From Granulicella sp. 5B5 (GTDB lineage Bacteria; Acidobacteriota; Terriglobia; Terriglobales; Acidobacteriaceae): a stretch of 64,000 nucleotides of DNA. This document shows, piece by piece, positions 16,763 through 24,705 of the stretch. The position numbers were made by a program, and so were the translations under genes. Position 1 is the first letter of the stretch. Every line of letters starts with the position of its first letter. A model generated the notes under the pieces. The model worked only from the letters and a program-made list of their open reading frames with translations, ran no database searches and was not told where the DNA came from. The DNA is taken from the NCBI RefSeq assembly GCF_014083945.1, contig NZ_CP046444.1:3348001-3412000 (forward strand). The letters run 5' to 3'.

Positions 16763-17356
16763 CTATAGTTCCCAGCCGAGCACTCTCATTACTTCCGAGT
16801 GCTTATTACAGCCAGGACAGCGACCGCAAGCGACATGGGATGTGTGACAAGAGTGCGCCCATCCCAAGAGGGACGGATCCACGTTAGAGACCTTCACAAG
16901 TTCGACTGTGTCTAAGTGGATCGCAGGTGCAACGATCGCGATTCCACCTTCTTGTTGCGCAACCAGATCAGCGATCTGGTTGAGGAATACAGGGCTGCCA
17001 TCAGCGTGGCGACTATCATTTTGAACCGTACCAATCAAGACGGCGTTTAGGGAACGCGGCATCGCATACATCGCACCGAGCGTCAGTAGAAATTGATTGC
17101 GAAACGGCCAGAACTCTTCGTGCGAAGAAAATTCAGAAACTGGCTTTCCGGCCAGCGCACCAGAGCCGAGCTCATTAATAGGCACTCGAATGACATCGTG
17201 GAACAACCCGAGTCTACGGCATACTTCGCTGGCTGCATCCACTTCTGCAGCCGCGGGGCGTTGACCATAATCAATGGTCAGACACTGCGCAGGGCGGAGC
17301 CATGCAGCTATCGCAATCGAATCGATGCCGCCCGATAGTAGGAGCAGTTCAGACAT
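16763..17356 (-). CDS. QueC-like PP-loop (7-deazaguanine synthase family) protein
   Basis: 197 residues, shorter than housekeeping QueC (about 220-230). The PP-loop ATP site is SGGIDS (8-13). The FWPFRNQFLLTLGAMYA segment matches the QueC RN-FL region, and a zinc site of four Cys (170, 177, 180, 183) is intact. The QueC substrate segment (D-x-x-YPDCR) is changed to NDSRHADGSPVF, hinting at a different acceptor. QueC normally makes preQ0 from carboxy-deazaguanine. QueC-like proteins also occur in Qat and type IV CBASS defence. It overlaps the PfkB fusion gene by eight bases. No queD/E/F lie in the window. Confidence 0.87.
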   Translation of the reverse strand: MSELLLLSGGIDSIAIAAWLRPAQCLTIDYGQRPAAAEVDAASEVCRRLGLFHDVIRVPINELGSGALAGKPVSEFSSHEEFWPFRNQFLLTLGAMYAMPRSLNAVLIGTVQNDSRHADGSPVFLNQIADLVAQQEGGIAIVAPAIHLDTVELVKVSNVDPSLLGWAHSCHTSHVACGRCPGCNKHSEVMRVLGWEL

Positions 17357-18584
17357 CGCCCATCAACTGCCAGCAAGCGGTATATACGCTCGTCGCGAAG
17401 TCGTTAGAAATGGCACAGCCGGAACCGATCAGCATCGTGAGCGGTTTAGCTTCAATCGACTCTGCGAGACCGACCACAGGTATGCCGCGCGCCCGAGCGT
17501 ACCCGACCTCAAATATGGTTCCAGTATCGAGGCCGTTCAATAACGCGAACACAAGCGCGCTGTTTTCTAAAGCAAAGAGGTCTGCTGGCGCAACCACGTT
17601 TGCCGGCCCCTCACCAATTTCATGGATTGGTGAGAACACCTTAAAACCCATATCATGCAATGCAAAGCGGGCTTCATCGACCAGCCATTGTTCATTGGTT
17701 GTGAAAAATGGACCAGCCAGATAGATCGTTCCATCAGGGATTGCCCGGGACGTATCGCTTGACTTGGAGAGCGCTAAATTTGAATCTTCACGAATCCGCA
17801 TCAAGGTCTCTTGCGAGAATGTTTCAGCTCTGGTCCCCACGTACTCTGCAACGGTCCGCGATGCAAACCACGCGGACTCTAGAACAGCGCGCCCCTCCTG
17901 GAGCCATGCATGGGCAAATGCAGCGGAAAACACATCTCCAGATCCAATCTTCCAGACCCTCGGGCTCGGAAAAGCTCGTATCCATTTGTGGGAGGTTGCT
18001 GTCGCGACGAGTGCTCCTTGTGGACCACATTTGATGATGACTGCAATGCAGCTTCCGTTTTCTAAGAGCCTCGCGGCAATTCGTTCGGGGTCTTTCTCGT
18101 CGGTCATGGCTCGACCTTCCGACCAAGAGGCTAGAACAACCAACTCTTCCGCTGAAGATCCATTTCCGTCGAAATGTTGAGCGCGAAAGCCATCTTGAGG
18201 ATCATAGACAGCTCGCTTCGCGATCACTTTCGGGCGTCCCTCCATCATCCCAAAAACCAGCGCGTGATCTGTCACGACGTTGGGACGATCTTTGATTGGA
18301 GTAACGATTGCCGGGTAAACATCAGGCTTGGCTAGAGGATGTCGATATCGAAACCAGATATCGTCGCACCCGGAGACCGCTTCGAGGGCAATACCTTTGC
18401 GCTTTGCGATATCGCCGAAGTCGCCTGCTAGAGCAGGACCGATCACCGTATGAAGCGCGGTCGAGTTCCCCAGCCCCATCAAGATGCAGGCGGCCCGCAT
18501 TCCGCTTCCACGGTAGATAGTTGAACGAGGGAAAGAACAATCCTCGGCATAGCACCCGCCAATCACCGAAATTGGAAGGTTCAT
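17349..18584 (-). CDS. PfkB-family kinase fused to nucleoside 2-deoxyribosyltransferase
   Basis: 411 residues from the ATG at 18584, which overlaps the stop of the small-protein gene (ATGA). Residues 1-265 are a PfkB/ribokinase fold: MNLPISVIGG start and the signature KIGSGDVFSAAFAHAW with catalytic Asp217. Residues 284-411 are a nucleoside 2-deoxyribosyltransferase: YLAGPFF (288-294), Asp335 region, and GLDTGTIFEVGYA with nucleophile Glu359. One chain could therefore cleave or exchange a (deoxy)nucleoside base and phosphorylate a nucleoside or sugar. It lies between the glycine-start protein and QueC in one operon. An upstream in-frame codon at 18608 lacks a good ribosome site. Confidence 0.86.
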   Translation of the reverse strand: MNLPISVIGGCYAEDCSFPRSTIYRGSGMRAACILMGLGNSTALHTVIGPALAGDFGDIAKRKGIALEAVSGCDDIWFRYRHPLAKPDVYPAIVTPIKDRPNVVTDHALVFGMMEGRPKVIAKRAVYDPQDGFRAQHFDGNGSSAEELVVLASWSEGRAMTDEKDPERIAARLLENGSCIAVIIKCGPQGALVATATSHKWIRAFPSPRVWKIGSGDVFSAAFAHAWLQEGRAVLESAWFASRTVAEYVGTRAETFSQETLMRIREDSNLALSKSSDTSRAIPDGTIYLAGPFFTTNEQWLVDEARFALHDMGFKVFSPIHEIGEGPANVVAPADLFALENSALVFALLNGLDTGTIFEVGYARARGIPVVGLAESIEAKPLTMLIGSGCAISNDFATSVYTACWQLMGDV

Positions 18585-18895
18585 TTGGGATCGATCCGAA
18601 CGACGCACTGCCCACCGTTCAGCTGCACTACTGTCGCTTGGTAATCGAACCCGGAGTTAATACAGTTCACCAATTGGGCCACCTGGGAGCTGATTAGTGA
18701 TCCAGCAGTCTGACCATTATATTCGAGGACGATTCCTTGCCCCTGGGAGTTCAGGACGACATCCAGCAGATCCCCAATCTTTAATTGGCTCACGATCGCG
18801 GGTTTCGGCGAATTAAGGGTCGCCTGGAAAGTCAACCGCGCGCACGGACTAGCTGGGGCACTTGGCGTGTAACCGCCCGATCCTGAACCACCCAT
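18581..18895 (-). CDS. Glycine-start small protein (MGGSGSGGY), possible conjugation target
   Basis: A 104-residue protein whose N-terminus reads MGGSGSGGYTPSAPASPC. After Met removal it would expose a flexible Gly-Gly tail. The rest (about 20-104) is a small beta-rich domain with two recognisable elements, KIGDLLDVVL and AGSLISSQVAQLVNCI. The start is set by AGGAG nine bases upstream of ATG 18895. It heads the operon with the PfkB fusion and QueC-like genes. Partners of QueC-like enzymes in other defence systems also begin with Met-Gly, and N-terminal deazaguanine attachment has been reported there; by analogy this is the likely acceptor. No known domain was recognised. Confidence 0.78.
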   Translation of the reverse strand: MGGSGSGGYTPSAPASPCARLTFQATLNSPKPAIVSQLKIGDLLDVVLNSQGQGIVLEYNGQTAGSLISSQVAQLVNCINSGFDYQATVVQLNGGQCVVRIDPK

Positions 18896-19140
18896 CGTTG
18901 ATTCTCCTGAAATTCGCAAACGATTGAGAACACCAGAACTAACAGGTTCGAGTTCGGCTCGCAACAACTATCGGAGAATGGGTGCGTATGCATGCGTAAA
19001 GGCAGCCAGATTCTTCACCTTGACGTATGCGGAGGCGGCGTACGCAATCCCCGCGAAGCTGGCCGCATGGCTTTCAGGCAATCCATAAAGCGCAATGGAG
19101 TTGGCGTTCTGCACGACTATAACTCTTCTACTCAACGAAA

Positions 19141-19376
19141 GAACTACGCGTGCTGGCTGAGCGCTGGTGCGTTCACTACAACACTGTCAGCCCCCACTCA
19201 TCGCTAGGCTACAAGCCGCTAGCGCCAGAAGCTTGGCCGACAACCAACACGGGGCATGCAGAAGTGGGAACCGCTATGCGCTTCCTACTTCTCCTCCCGA
19301 CGGCGACCACCTGAACTCAGAGGTAGGCGCGTTGCACTAACTCCTTACTAGTACAAAACATTGGGCATGCCAATCG
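19141..19376 (+). mobile_element. IS3-family remnant: transposase C-terminus and right end
   Basis: A frame from 19141 to 19314 encodes ELRVLAERWCVHYNTV and PHSSLGYKPLAPEAW, the C-terminus of an IS3-type OrfB transposase. The upstream DDE domain is gone. The following bases to about 19376 (CTCAGAGGT ... GTACAAAACAT) form the right end, and a close copy in the same orientation occurs at 42996-43059. The element is dead. It separates the QueC operon from integrase C. Confidence 0.75.
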
Positions 19377-19432
19377 AGCTTGCCGGTCCCGTAAACCGTG
19401 AGACTTGAAGCATCGAAATACGCATTGTGCTC

Positions 19433-20566
19433 TCAAGCTTCTTTGTTCTCTTCTTGCGCCCTTTTCATGAGATTCCAGATTTGCCCCGCAACTTTGACAG
19501 TCTTCGCAATATGGCTTTGTCCAAGTTTGGCGTAGCGCTCGGTCATCTTGATATTGGCATGACCGAGAATCTTGGCGAGTTCATAAAGATCTCCACCGTT
19601 CATCATGTACCAGGAGGCGAAGGTGTGACGCAGATCATGAAACCGGAAATCGGAGATTTCTGCCCTCTCAAGCATCTCAGCGAAGCTCCCATTCAATCGC
19701 TGACGTCGACTTGTCACACCGCCTTTGGGTGGAAAAACTCGGTTTTCACCGATTGGTTTGGGATATTGCCGAATCTCTTCTGCGAGCTGTGATGTCATAG
19801 GGACGTACCGCTCCCTACCTTTTTTCAGCTTCATCCGAACCTTTATTAGCCCTGCGCTGTACATCACATCCGACCAATAGATCTGATGAATTTCACCCGA
19901 CCGCATGCCTGTCGATAGAGCAATCAACGCGATCAGTCTCATACGAAGATAGGTCTGATTAAAGTCTTTGCTGCCCTTTCGAAACACTTTTTCATCCAGA
20001 GCTATCTTCAACCGACATAGTTCGTCTTCTGAGAGAAATCGCTCCCGTGAATCATCTGGGCGGTGTACCTCGATCAGACTAGCCGGATTCTTATCGATCC
20101 CTGTCTGTTTAGACCATATCGTTGAAGCCTTGCGCATCATGTGGCGCATGACATTGAAGTGGCGTGCAGCGGTGTTGACTGCCAGACCGCGCTTTCCCGT
20201 CAGGTTTTCGTACCAGCGTTGCACCGCATAACCATCAACCTCTCGCACGAACATACGACCCAGCTCAGCTCTGATACCTTCGACGATGCTCTTTTCGCGA
20301 TCTGCTGAACTCTTTTTGCTTCCAAAGTGCAACCAATATTGATCGACCAACTCTGACATCTGATAATTCACTTCTTTTTTGATATCGAGGTGTCGATTTT
20401 CGTCCCTAAGTGACAACTTCTTGCGAAGGATCTTCTTTGCCAATTCACGGCAACCATGGACTCGTAGACTCCGGTGGCGACCGCCTTCTCGCCAGCGAAT
20501 TTTGTATAGGCCATCGGACAATTTACTAATACACACGTATGTTTTCCTTCCAATCAATGGCTTCAA
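19433..20566 (-). CDS. Tyrosine recombinase (integrase C), intact
   Basis: A 377-residue tyrosine recombinase with all catalytic residues: Arg222 (STGMRSGEI), His310-x-x-Arg313 (HDLRHTFAS), His336 (ILGHANIKM) and Tyr345 (TERYAKL). An N-terminal AP2/arm-like segment (1-60) precedes a SAM-like core-binding domain (about 70-160). The start is a TTG overlapping the stop of a small excisionase-like gene (TTGA). It is unrelated in detail to integrase A and lies in the middle of the island, so it probably marks a nested element; no tRNA is next to it. Confidence 0.93.
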   Translation of the reverse strand: MKPLIGRKTYVCISKLSDGLYKIRWREGGRHRSLRVHGCRELAKKILRKKLSLRDENRHLDIKKEVNYQMSELVDQYWLHFGSKKSSADREKSIVEGIRAELGRMFVREVDGYAVQRWYENLTGKRGLAVNTAARHFNVMRHMMRKASTIWSKQTGIDKNPASLIEVHRPDDSRERFLSEDELCRLKIALDEKVFRKGSKDFNQTYLRMRLIALIALSTGMRSGEIHQIYWSDVMYSAGLIKVRMKLKKGRERYVPMTSQLAEEIRQYPKPIGENRVFPPKGGVTSRRQRLNGSFAEMLERAEISDFRFHDLRHTFASWYMMNGGDLYELAKILGHANIKMTERYAKLGQSHIAKTVKVAGQIWNLMKRAQEENKEA

Positions 20567-20760
20567 TCATGTTTTGCTCGATGTAACAGTTCAGTACCTT
20601 CACATCGAAACCGCAACGCATGGCCAATCTTCACGAAAGGGATTTCCCGCAGGCTGTCTTTTGAATAGACCGTTGAAATCTTGATTCTTAGATACTGGGT
20701 GTTTCTTCTACATCGGGCGTTATCGAGAATGATGAGATTCTCTGGAATCTTGAATGACAT
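20563..20760 (-). CDS. Excisionase-like small HTH protein
   Basis: 65 residues. The segment ISTVYSKDSLREIPFVKIGH followed by ALRFR matches the recognition helix and wing of helix_turn_helix_17/excisionase proteins (commonly ...REIPFVKIG-x-x-x-RF). The N-terminal helix is less well conserved, so it may be slightly degraded. It overlaps the integrase C start by four bases, the usual xis-int arrangement, and probably controls the direction of recombination. Confidence 0.6.
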   Translation of the reverse strand: MSFKIPENLIILDNARCRRNTQYLRIKISTVYSKDSLREIPFVKIGHALRFRCEGTELLHRAKHD

Positions 20761-20772
20761 ACATCTTCGTTC

Positions 20773-21822
20773 TTATGGAAGTCTGTACCAGGTAGAACGG
20801 CCACCGCCATGTCTCAACAGCAAGCCCTTATCAACAAGTGAGGTGAATGTAGCTTTAAGGGTATTAGGGCTTGCACCGAATTCTCGTACCATGTCTCGGG
20901 TGGTGACACGCCCTTGATCACGCGCATAGTCCAGAATCCTGACAGCCAGTTCCGGCAGTGTAGCAAGAGCGATCTTTTCCCGTTCCACCTTCACTGCGAG
21001 CCGACGCTTTTGCTGTTGCAGGACACGCATGAAGAAAAGCAGCCACGGTTGCCAGTTCGGCGTGTCGGTCCGAATGGTGCTTTGGGTTTGCCGCAGGCCC
21101 AGGTAGTAGGCTTCCTTACTGTGTTCAATCACACTCTCAAGCGACGAATAAGGCACGTAGCTATAACCAGCCTGCAGTAAAAGCAAAGTGGTCAGTACGC
21201 GGCTCAGTCGTCCATTACCGTCTTGAAAAGGATGAATTTCAAGAAAGACGACAATAAAAACAGCGACGGTGAGCAATGGATGTAGGCGACGAATTTCGCG
21301 CTCCTCATCCAGCCACGCGACGAGTTCTGCCATGCGGTGCGGGGTATCGAATGGAGTGGCCGTTTCGAACATGATTCCGATCATCTTGCCAGCGGCATCA
21401 AAGGCGCCCACATCGTTGCGCAAAGTCTTGTAGTTCCCGCGATGCCGCTCGTCCTTCTCGCTGTGCTGCAAAAGATCACGGTGAAGCTGCTTAATGTAAT
21501 TCTCGGTGAGTGGAATATCTGACCACGACCGGAAGACTGTTTCCATTACATCGGCATAGCCCGCGACTTCCTGTTCATCACGACTTCCAAAATGCCTGAT
21601 TTCAAGGCTTCCGAGCAACCGTTCCACTTCACGGTCGGTCAGCTTGCTTCCCTCGATGCGAGTCGAGGATCCGATACTCTCGACAGTAGCCACATGGCGT
21701 AGCGCATTCAGACGCTCTGGTGCGATCGTGCTGAGGGCACGCCATGCCCCTTTGAACTCATCAATCTCGGAAAGGAGAGCAAGAAGTTCTTGGGTAACGA
21801 GAATCGTGTCAGTGTTGATCAT
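20773..21822 (-). CDS. Fic domain protein with C-terminal winged helix
   Basis: A 349-residue Fic AMP-transferase. The N-terminal inhibitory motif SSTRIEG (Ser53-x-x-x-Glu57-Gly58) is of class II, and the active-site loop HPFQDGNGRLSR (197-208) is complete, so AMPylation or deAMPylation is likely. A DUF4172/Fic_N-like start and a C-terminal HTH (about 285-349, VTTRDMVREFGASPNTLKA) suggest autoregulation. Five TACCGG-like repeats lie at and before the start codon. Such proteins can act as toxins or as regulators of self-modification. Confidence 0.9.
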   Translation of the reverse strand: MINTDTILVTQELLALLSEIDEFKGAWRALSTIAPERLNALRHVATVESIGSSTRIEGSKLTDREVERLLGSLEIRHFGSRDEQEVAGYADVMETVFRSWSDIPLTENYIKQLHRDLLQHSEKDERHRGNYKTLRNDVGAFDAAGKMIGIMFETATPFDTPHRMAELVAWLDEEREIRRLHPLLTVAVFIVVFLEIHPFQDGNGRLSRVLTTLLLLQAGYSYVPYSSLESVIEHSKEAYYLGLRQTQSTIRTDTPNWQPWLLFFMRVLQQQKRRLAVKVEREKIALATLPELAVRILDYARDQGRVTTRDMVREFGASPNTLKATFTSLVDKGLLLRHGGGRSTWYRLP

Positions 21823-21883
21823 ACCGGCTAATATACCGGATTATACCGGATTACTGGCCGCAAAGAATACCGGATTATACCTG
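21822..21883. promoter_or_regulatory. TACCGG operator array upstream of fic
   Basis: Copies of TACCGG start at 21822, 21834, 21844 and 21868, with near copies TACTGG and TACCTG; ATACCGGATTATACC occurs twice. They begin on the start codon of the Fic gene. The array is probably the binding site of the Fic C-terminal HTH. Confidence 0.6.
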
Positions 21884-22000
21884 TTTACCCTTCTATGCCT
21901 TCAAGCCACTTTCCGGATTGGGGGAGCTGATTCCCGGCGCTCTGGCCATATAACCTATTTCCTATCACGGATCAAAGAGTTCGGGTATTGCCCGTTGGCC

Positions 22001-22444
22001 TTATTGGGTGATGGGCTGGATCACCTCGAAAAGATTGCCCCAGGGATCTGCAAAGAACGCAACGCGGAGGCCCATCGCGGGTACATCATGTGGCTCGCTC
22101 GCGATCGTCACGTTGCGGCGTTTCAGTTCGTCGATGACAGCGTCGACACTATCGACGCTGAAACCCGGGTGGTGCCAGCCGGACATGTTGTAGCTGTCAT
22201 GCAGATCGTTGTACGTGGGGCGTTCTGCTGCGCCTGGCCCTGCCATCAGCTCGAAGTGGAAGCTATCGTCTCCAGCTGGGTAAAGAAAACTGAAGCTGAG
22301 CCCGGCTACGGACACCGTTTGCTTCACTCGAAAATCGAGCTTGTCGGCATACCAGGCAACGGCTGAGCCAAAGTCCGGTACGCGGATGGCAGTGTGATTG
22401 ATCTTCAGAGAAGCGAGCGGGCCGGAGGTGTGAGGTGTGTTCAT
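22001..22444 (-). CDS. VOC-family (glyoxalase-like) protein
   Basis: A 147-residue vicinal-oxygen-chelate fold protein with two beta-alpha-beta-beta-beta modules: INHTAIRVPDFGSAVAWYAD at 15-34 and HPGFSVDSVDAVIDELKRR further on, ending FADPWGNLFEVIQP. His17, His/Glu ligands in HFEL and Glu in FEVIQ can form the metal site. The family covers glyoxalases, dioxygenases and drug-binding proteins, and substrate cannot be told. It is followed by a hydrolase gene on the same strand 38 bases upstream, in the enzyme block of the island. Confidence 0.83.
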   Translation of the reverse strand: MNTPHTSGPLASLKINHTAIRVPDFGSAVAWYADKLDFRVKQTVSVAGLSFSFLYPAGDDSFHFELMAGPGAAERPTYNDLHDSYNMSGWHHPGFSVDSVDAVIDELKRRNVTIASEPHDVPAMGLRVAFFADPWGNLFEVIQPITQ

Positions 22445-22482
22445 TGTTTTCCTAGAGGATTGCTGGGGGTTATCGCAAAAAA

Positions 22483-23502
22483 CTACAGCGCTGTCATTTT
22501 TAGCCAGGAACGTATCGCTTGCATAACTTCTGTCTTGCGTTCGAGAGGCAGCCAGTGGCCCGAAGGCAGATTTGTCACGGTAAGGTCGGGGCAGGCGCTG
22601 CGCATCGGTTCACCAAAACGGTTGTGGGTGATATCGCAGAGGCCGTCGAATTGGCCATTGATAAACAGCACGGGCTGACGCAGCCGTCCGCCATCCGGTG
22701 CCGCACGTGCGTAGGCGATGTTGACGCTGTCGTTGAGGTACCAGGAGTTGGCGGGCCGGAATCCGGTAACGCGGAACGCTTCGACCAGGGAGGTGAAATC
22801 GGCACGCGGCCAGAGCGCGGGATCAGGTTGTACCGCCGGCGCGTGGTGCTCTGAACCGAACCAGCCGCCATTGTGGGTGACGACCGCGGACCGGTACACC
22901 TTACCTACTGCCTCGGGATTTCCGCTGCGGTATATCGCCGCGAGGCTCGACGGGATGTCAGCATTGAAGTCGGCGACCGTCTGGTCGAAATGAGTCAGGT
23001 AGAAACGGTAGTAGTCCCATTGTCCGTCGGGATACTGGTCGGCCGGATAGAGCTCGCGATCGATGAGCGGCAGGAGGCCGGGCAACGCGAAGGCCTGCGG
23101 GGCATAAGGGACAGAGACAAAGACGACGGCGCGGCTTCGCTCCGCGTGATGCGCGGCCAGCGCACCGACGACGGGACTTCCGAGGTCGTGGCCGACCCAG
23201 ATAGCGGGGCCGGCGCCGAGATAATCATGCAGCTCGACCATGTCGTCGACAATCTCTTTCAGGGCATAGGCCTCGGAGGAGGACGGCGCAGATGATCCGC
23301 CGTAGCCACGCATGTCCGGGGCGATACAGCGCCAGCCTTCGGAGGCGAAGACCTCGACCTGCGCGCGCCATAGCAGGCCGATACCGGGCCAGCCGTGGAG
23401 GAAGATCATCAGTGGGCCGCCGGCGGGTCCGGCCTCCCAGTAGTGCGTCGTGTGGCGTGGAGAGCTGAAAGTGGTGCTGGTGAGTGTGAAGTCTTTCTCC
23501 AT
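22483..23502 (-). CDS. Epoxide-hydrolase-like alpha/beta hydrolase (first)
   Basis: 339 residues from ATG 23502, which follows AAGGAG. Oxyanion motif HGWPG, nucleophile elbow GHDLGS with Asp instead of Ser, and catalytic His in GHWLPLE identify the epoxide hydrolase/haloalkane dehalogenase branch. A DMRGYGGSSAP segment is typical. It is cytoplasmic, with no signal peptide. An ATG at 23517 overlaps the upstream stop (ATGA) and would add five residues. It forms a pair with the related hydrolase encoded directly upstream, with 11 bases between them. Confidence 0.87.
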   Translation of the reverse strand: MEKDFTLTSTTFSSPRHTTHYWEAGPAGGPLMIFLHGWPGIGLLWRAQVEVFASEGWRCIAPDMRGYGGSSAPSSSEAYALKEIVDDMVELHDYLGAGPAIWVGHDLGSPVVGALAAHHAERSRAVVFVSVPYAPQAFALPGLLPLIDRELYPADQYPDGQWDYYRFYLTHFDQTVADFNADIPSSLAAIYRSGNPEAVGKVYRSAVVTHNGGWFGSEHHAPAVQPDPALWPRADFTSLVEAFRVTGFRPANSWYLNDSVNIAYARAAPDGGRLRQPVLFINGQFDGLCDITHNRFGEPMRSACPDLTVTNLPSGHWLPLERKTEVMQAIRSWLKMTAL

Positions 23503-23513
23503 CGCGATCTCCT

Positions 23514-24461
23514 TCATGCAGGGTTGACCGTGCGCAGAAACTTCACAAGCTGTTCGCTGACTTCGGCAAATGCTTCGTGTTGTATCCAGTGGCCTACGTT
23601 GTCGAGTTCGAGGTTTCCGACCAGGCCCGGGAGGCCAGCGTGAAGTTTTTCGGCAGGCGGATAGAGCGCCCCTAGGCCGTCGGCCTTTCCCGAGATGTAA
23701 AACGAGGGCTGGGTGATCTTCGCGCCTTTCCAGGCGGCGGACAGGTAGAAATATGGCTCGGCGGCGCGATAGTAGCTCAGTGCGCCGTGAAAACCGGTAC
23801 GCTTGAATTCCGCTATGTTGTGAGCCACGTAATCCGGTTCCACCCATGAGGGGAGCGGCCCGGGAGCGGGCCGATGAAGACTTCGTGCAGGGGCAAGAGG
23901 GTTCCATCGCGTGTCGGCTGGAGCGGAGCCTGATGCCCAATACAAAATCCCCGGAATTGTTACTGCAGCATCGGCCCATATCTGATCGGCTTCCGGTTTG
24001 ATCTGTTCGAACATGTAGAAGTCGCTTTCATGCCCGGTGGTGCGCATACGCTCAAAGACGCTGACATCACCGCGCGGGAAGTAAGGCACGCTCAGGCAGA
24101 ACACCGCAGTGAATCGATCAGGGCGCATCATGGCGGCATTCCATGCATGGGTTGCACCCCAGTCGTGACCGACGATCACGGCACTGGGGATGTTCAGCGC
24201 GTCGAGGAGGCCGATCAGGTCACCTGCCGTGTGCAGCGGCGTATACAAGGTTGAATCAGATGGAGCGGAACTGCGCCCGTAGCCGCGCATGTCGGGAGCA
24301 ATCGCGCGAAAGCCGGCTGACGCGATAGCTTGCATCTGCCTGCGCCATGTATATGCCGTGTCCGGAAAACCGTGACAGAAAAGAACGGCCGGCCCGTTCC
24401 CAATTTCAGTTACGTGGAGAGAGATGCCATTTGCAGGGACCTGATACTGTTTGAGTTCCAT
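23514..24461 (-). CDS. Epoxide-hydrolase-like alpha/beta hydrolase (second)
   Basis: 315 residues starting MELKQYQVPANGISLHV. HGFPD forms the oxyanion hole, GHDWGATHAW carries the Asp nucleophile, and GHWIQHE the His. It is a paralogue-like neighbour of the hydrolase at 22483-23502, sharing DMRGYG-SSAP. The tandem pair with VOC, SDR and AraC genes points to uptake or detoxification of small organic compounds; this is inferred from families only. A longer in-frame reading up to 24782 has no recognisable homology. Confidence 0.87.
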   Translation of the reverse strand: MELKQYQVPANGISLHVTEIGNGPAVLFCHGFPDTAYTWRRQMQAIASAGFRAIAPDMRGYGRSSAPSDSTLYTPLHTAGDLIGLLDALNIPSAVIVGHDWGATHAWNAAMMRPDRFTAVFCLSVPYFPRGDVSVFERMRTTGHESDFYMFEQIKPEADQIWADAAVTIPGILYWASGSAPADTRWNPLAPARSLHRPAPGPLPSWVEPDYVAHNIAEFKRTGFHGALSYYRAAEPYFYLSAAWKGAKITQPSFYISGKADGLGALYPPAEKLHAGLPGLVGNLELDNVGHWIQHEAFAEVSEQLVKFLRTVNPA

Positions 24462-24705
24462 CGTTCCTCTATGTTCATCATAGGAAATGGGCCTGGTCGT
24501 GCGACCCAAAAGGATAAGTAACGTCAAACGCCGTTCTGGTGAGTGACGCGCCGCAAGCAGCAAGGGGATGATGCAGAAAGGGGGAAACGCGGCTATTACG
24601 AAACCCGTCCATTGACTCATTCTGTCAGATGGACTCTCCGCATAGTCCGGAATGGCGGTATGACTTCGTTCATCCCGCCGCTGTCCATTGCGAAAGCAGT
24701 TCTTA

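Noticed and set aside
15272-18895. Assigning the QueC cluster to Qat or type IV CBASS
   Set aside because: No QatA ATPase, TatD-like QatD or CD-NTase gene is present in the neighbourhood.
19427-19792. Plus frame opposite integrase C
   Set aside because: Integrase C carries all catalytic residues in this stretch.
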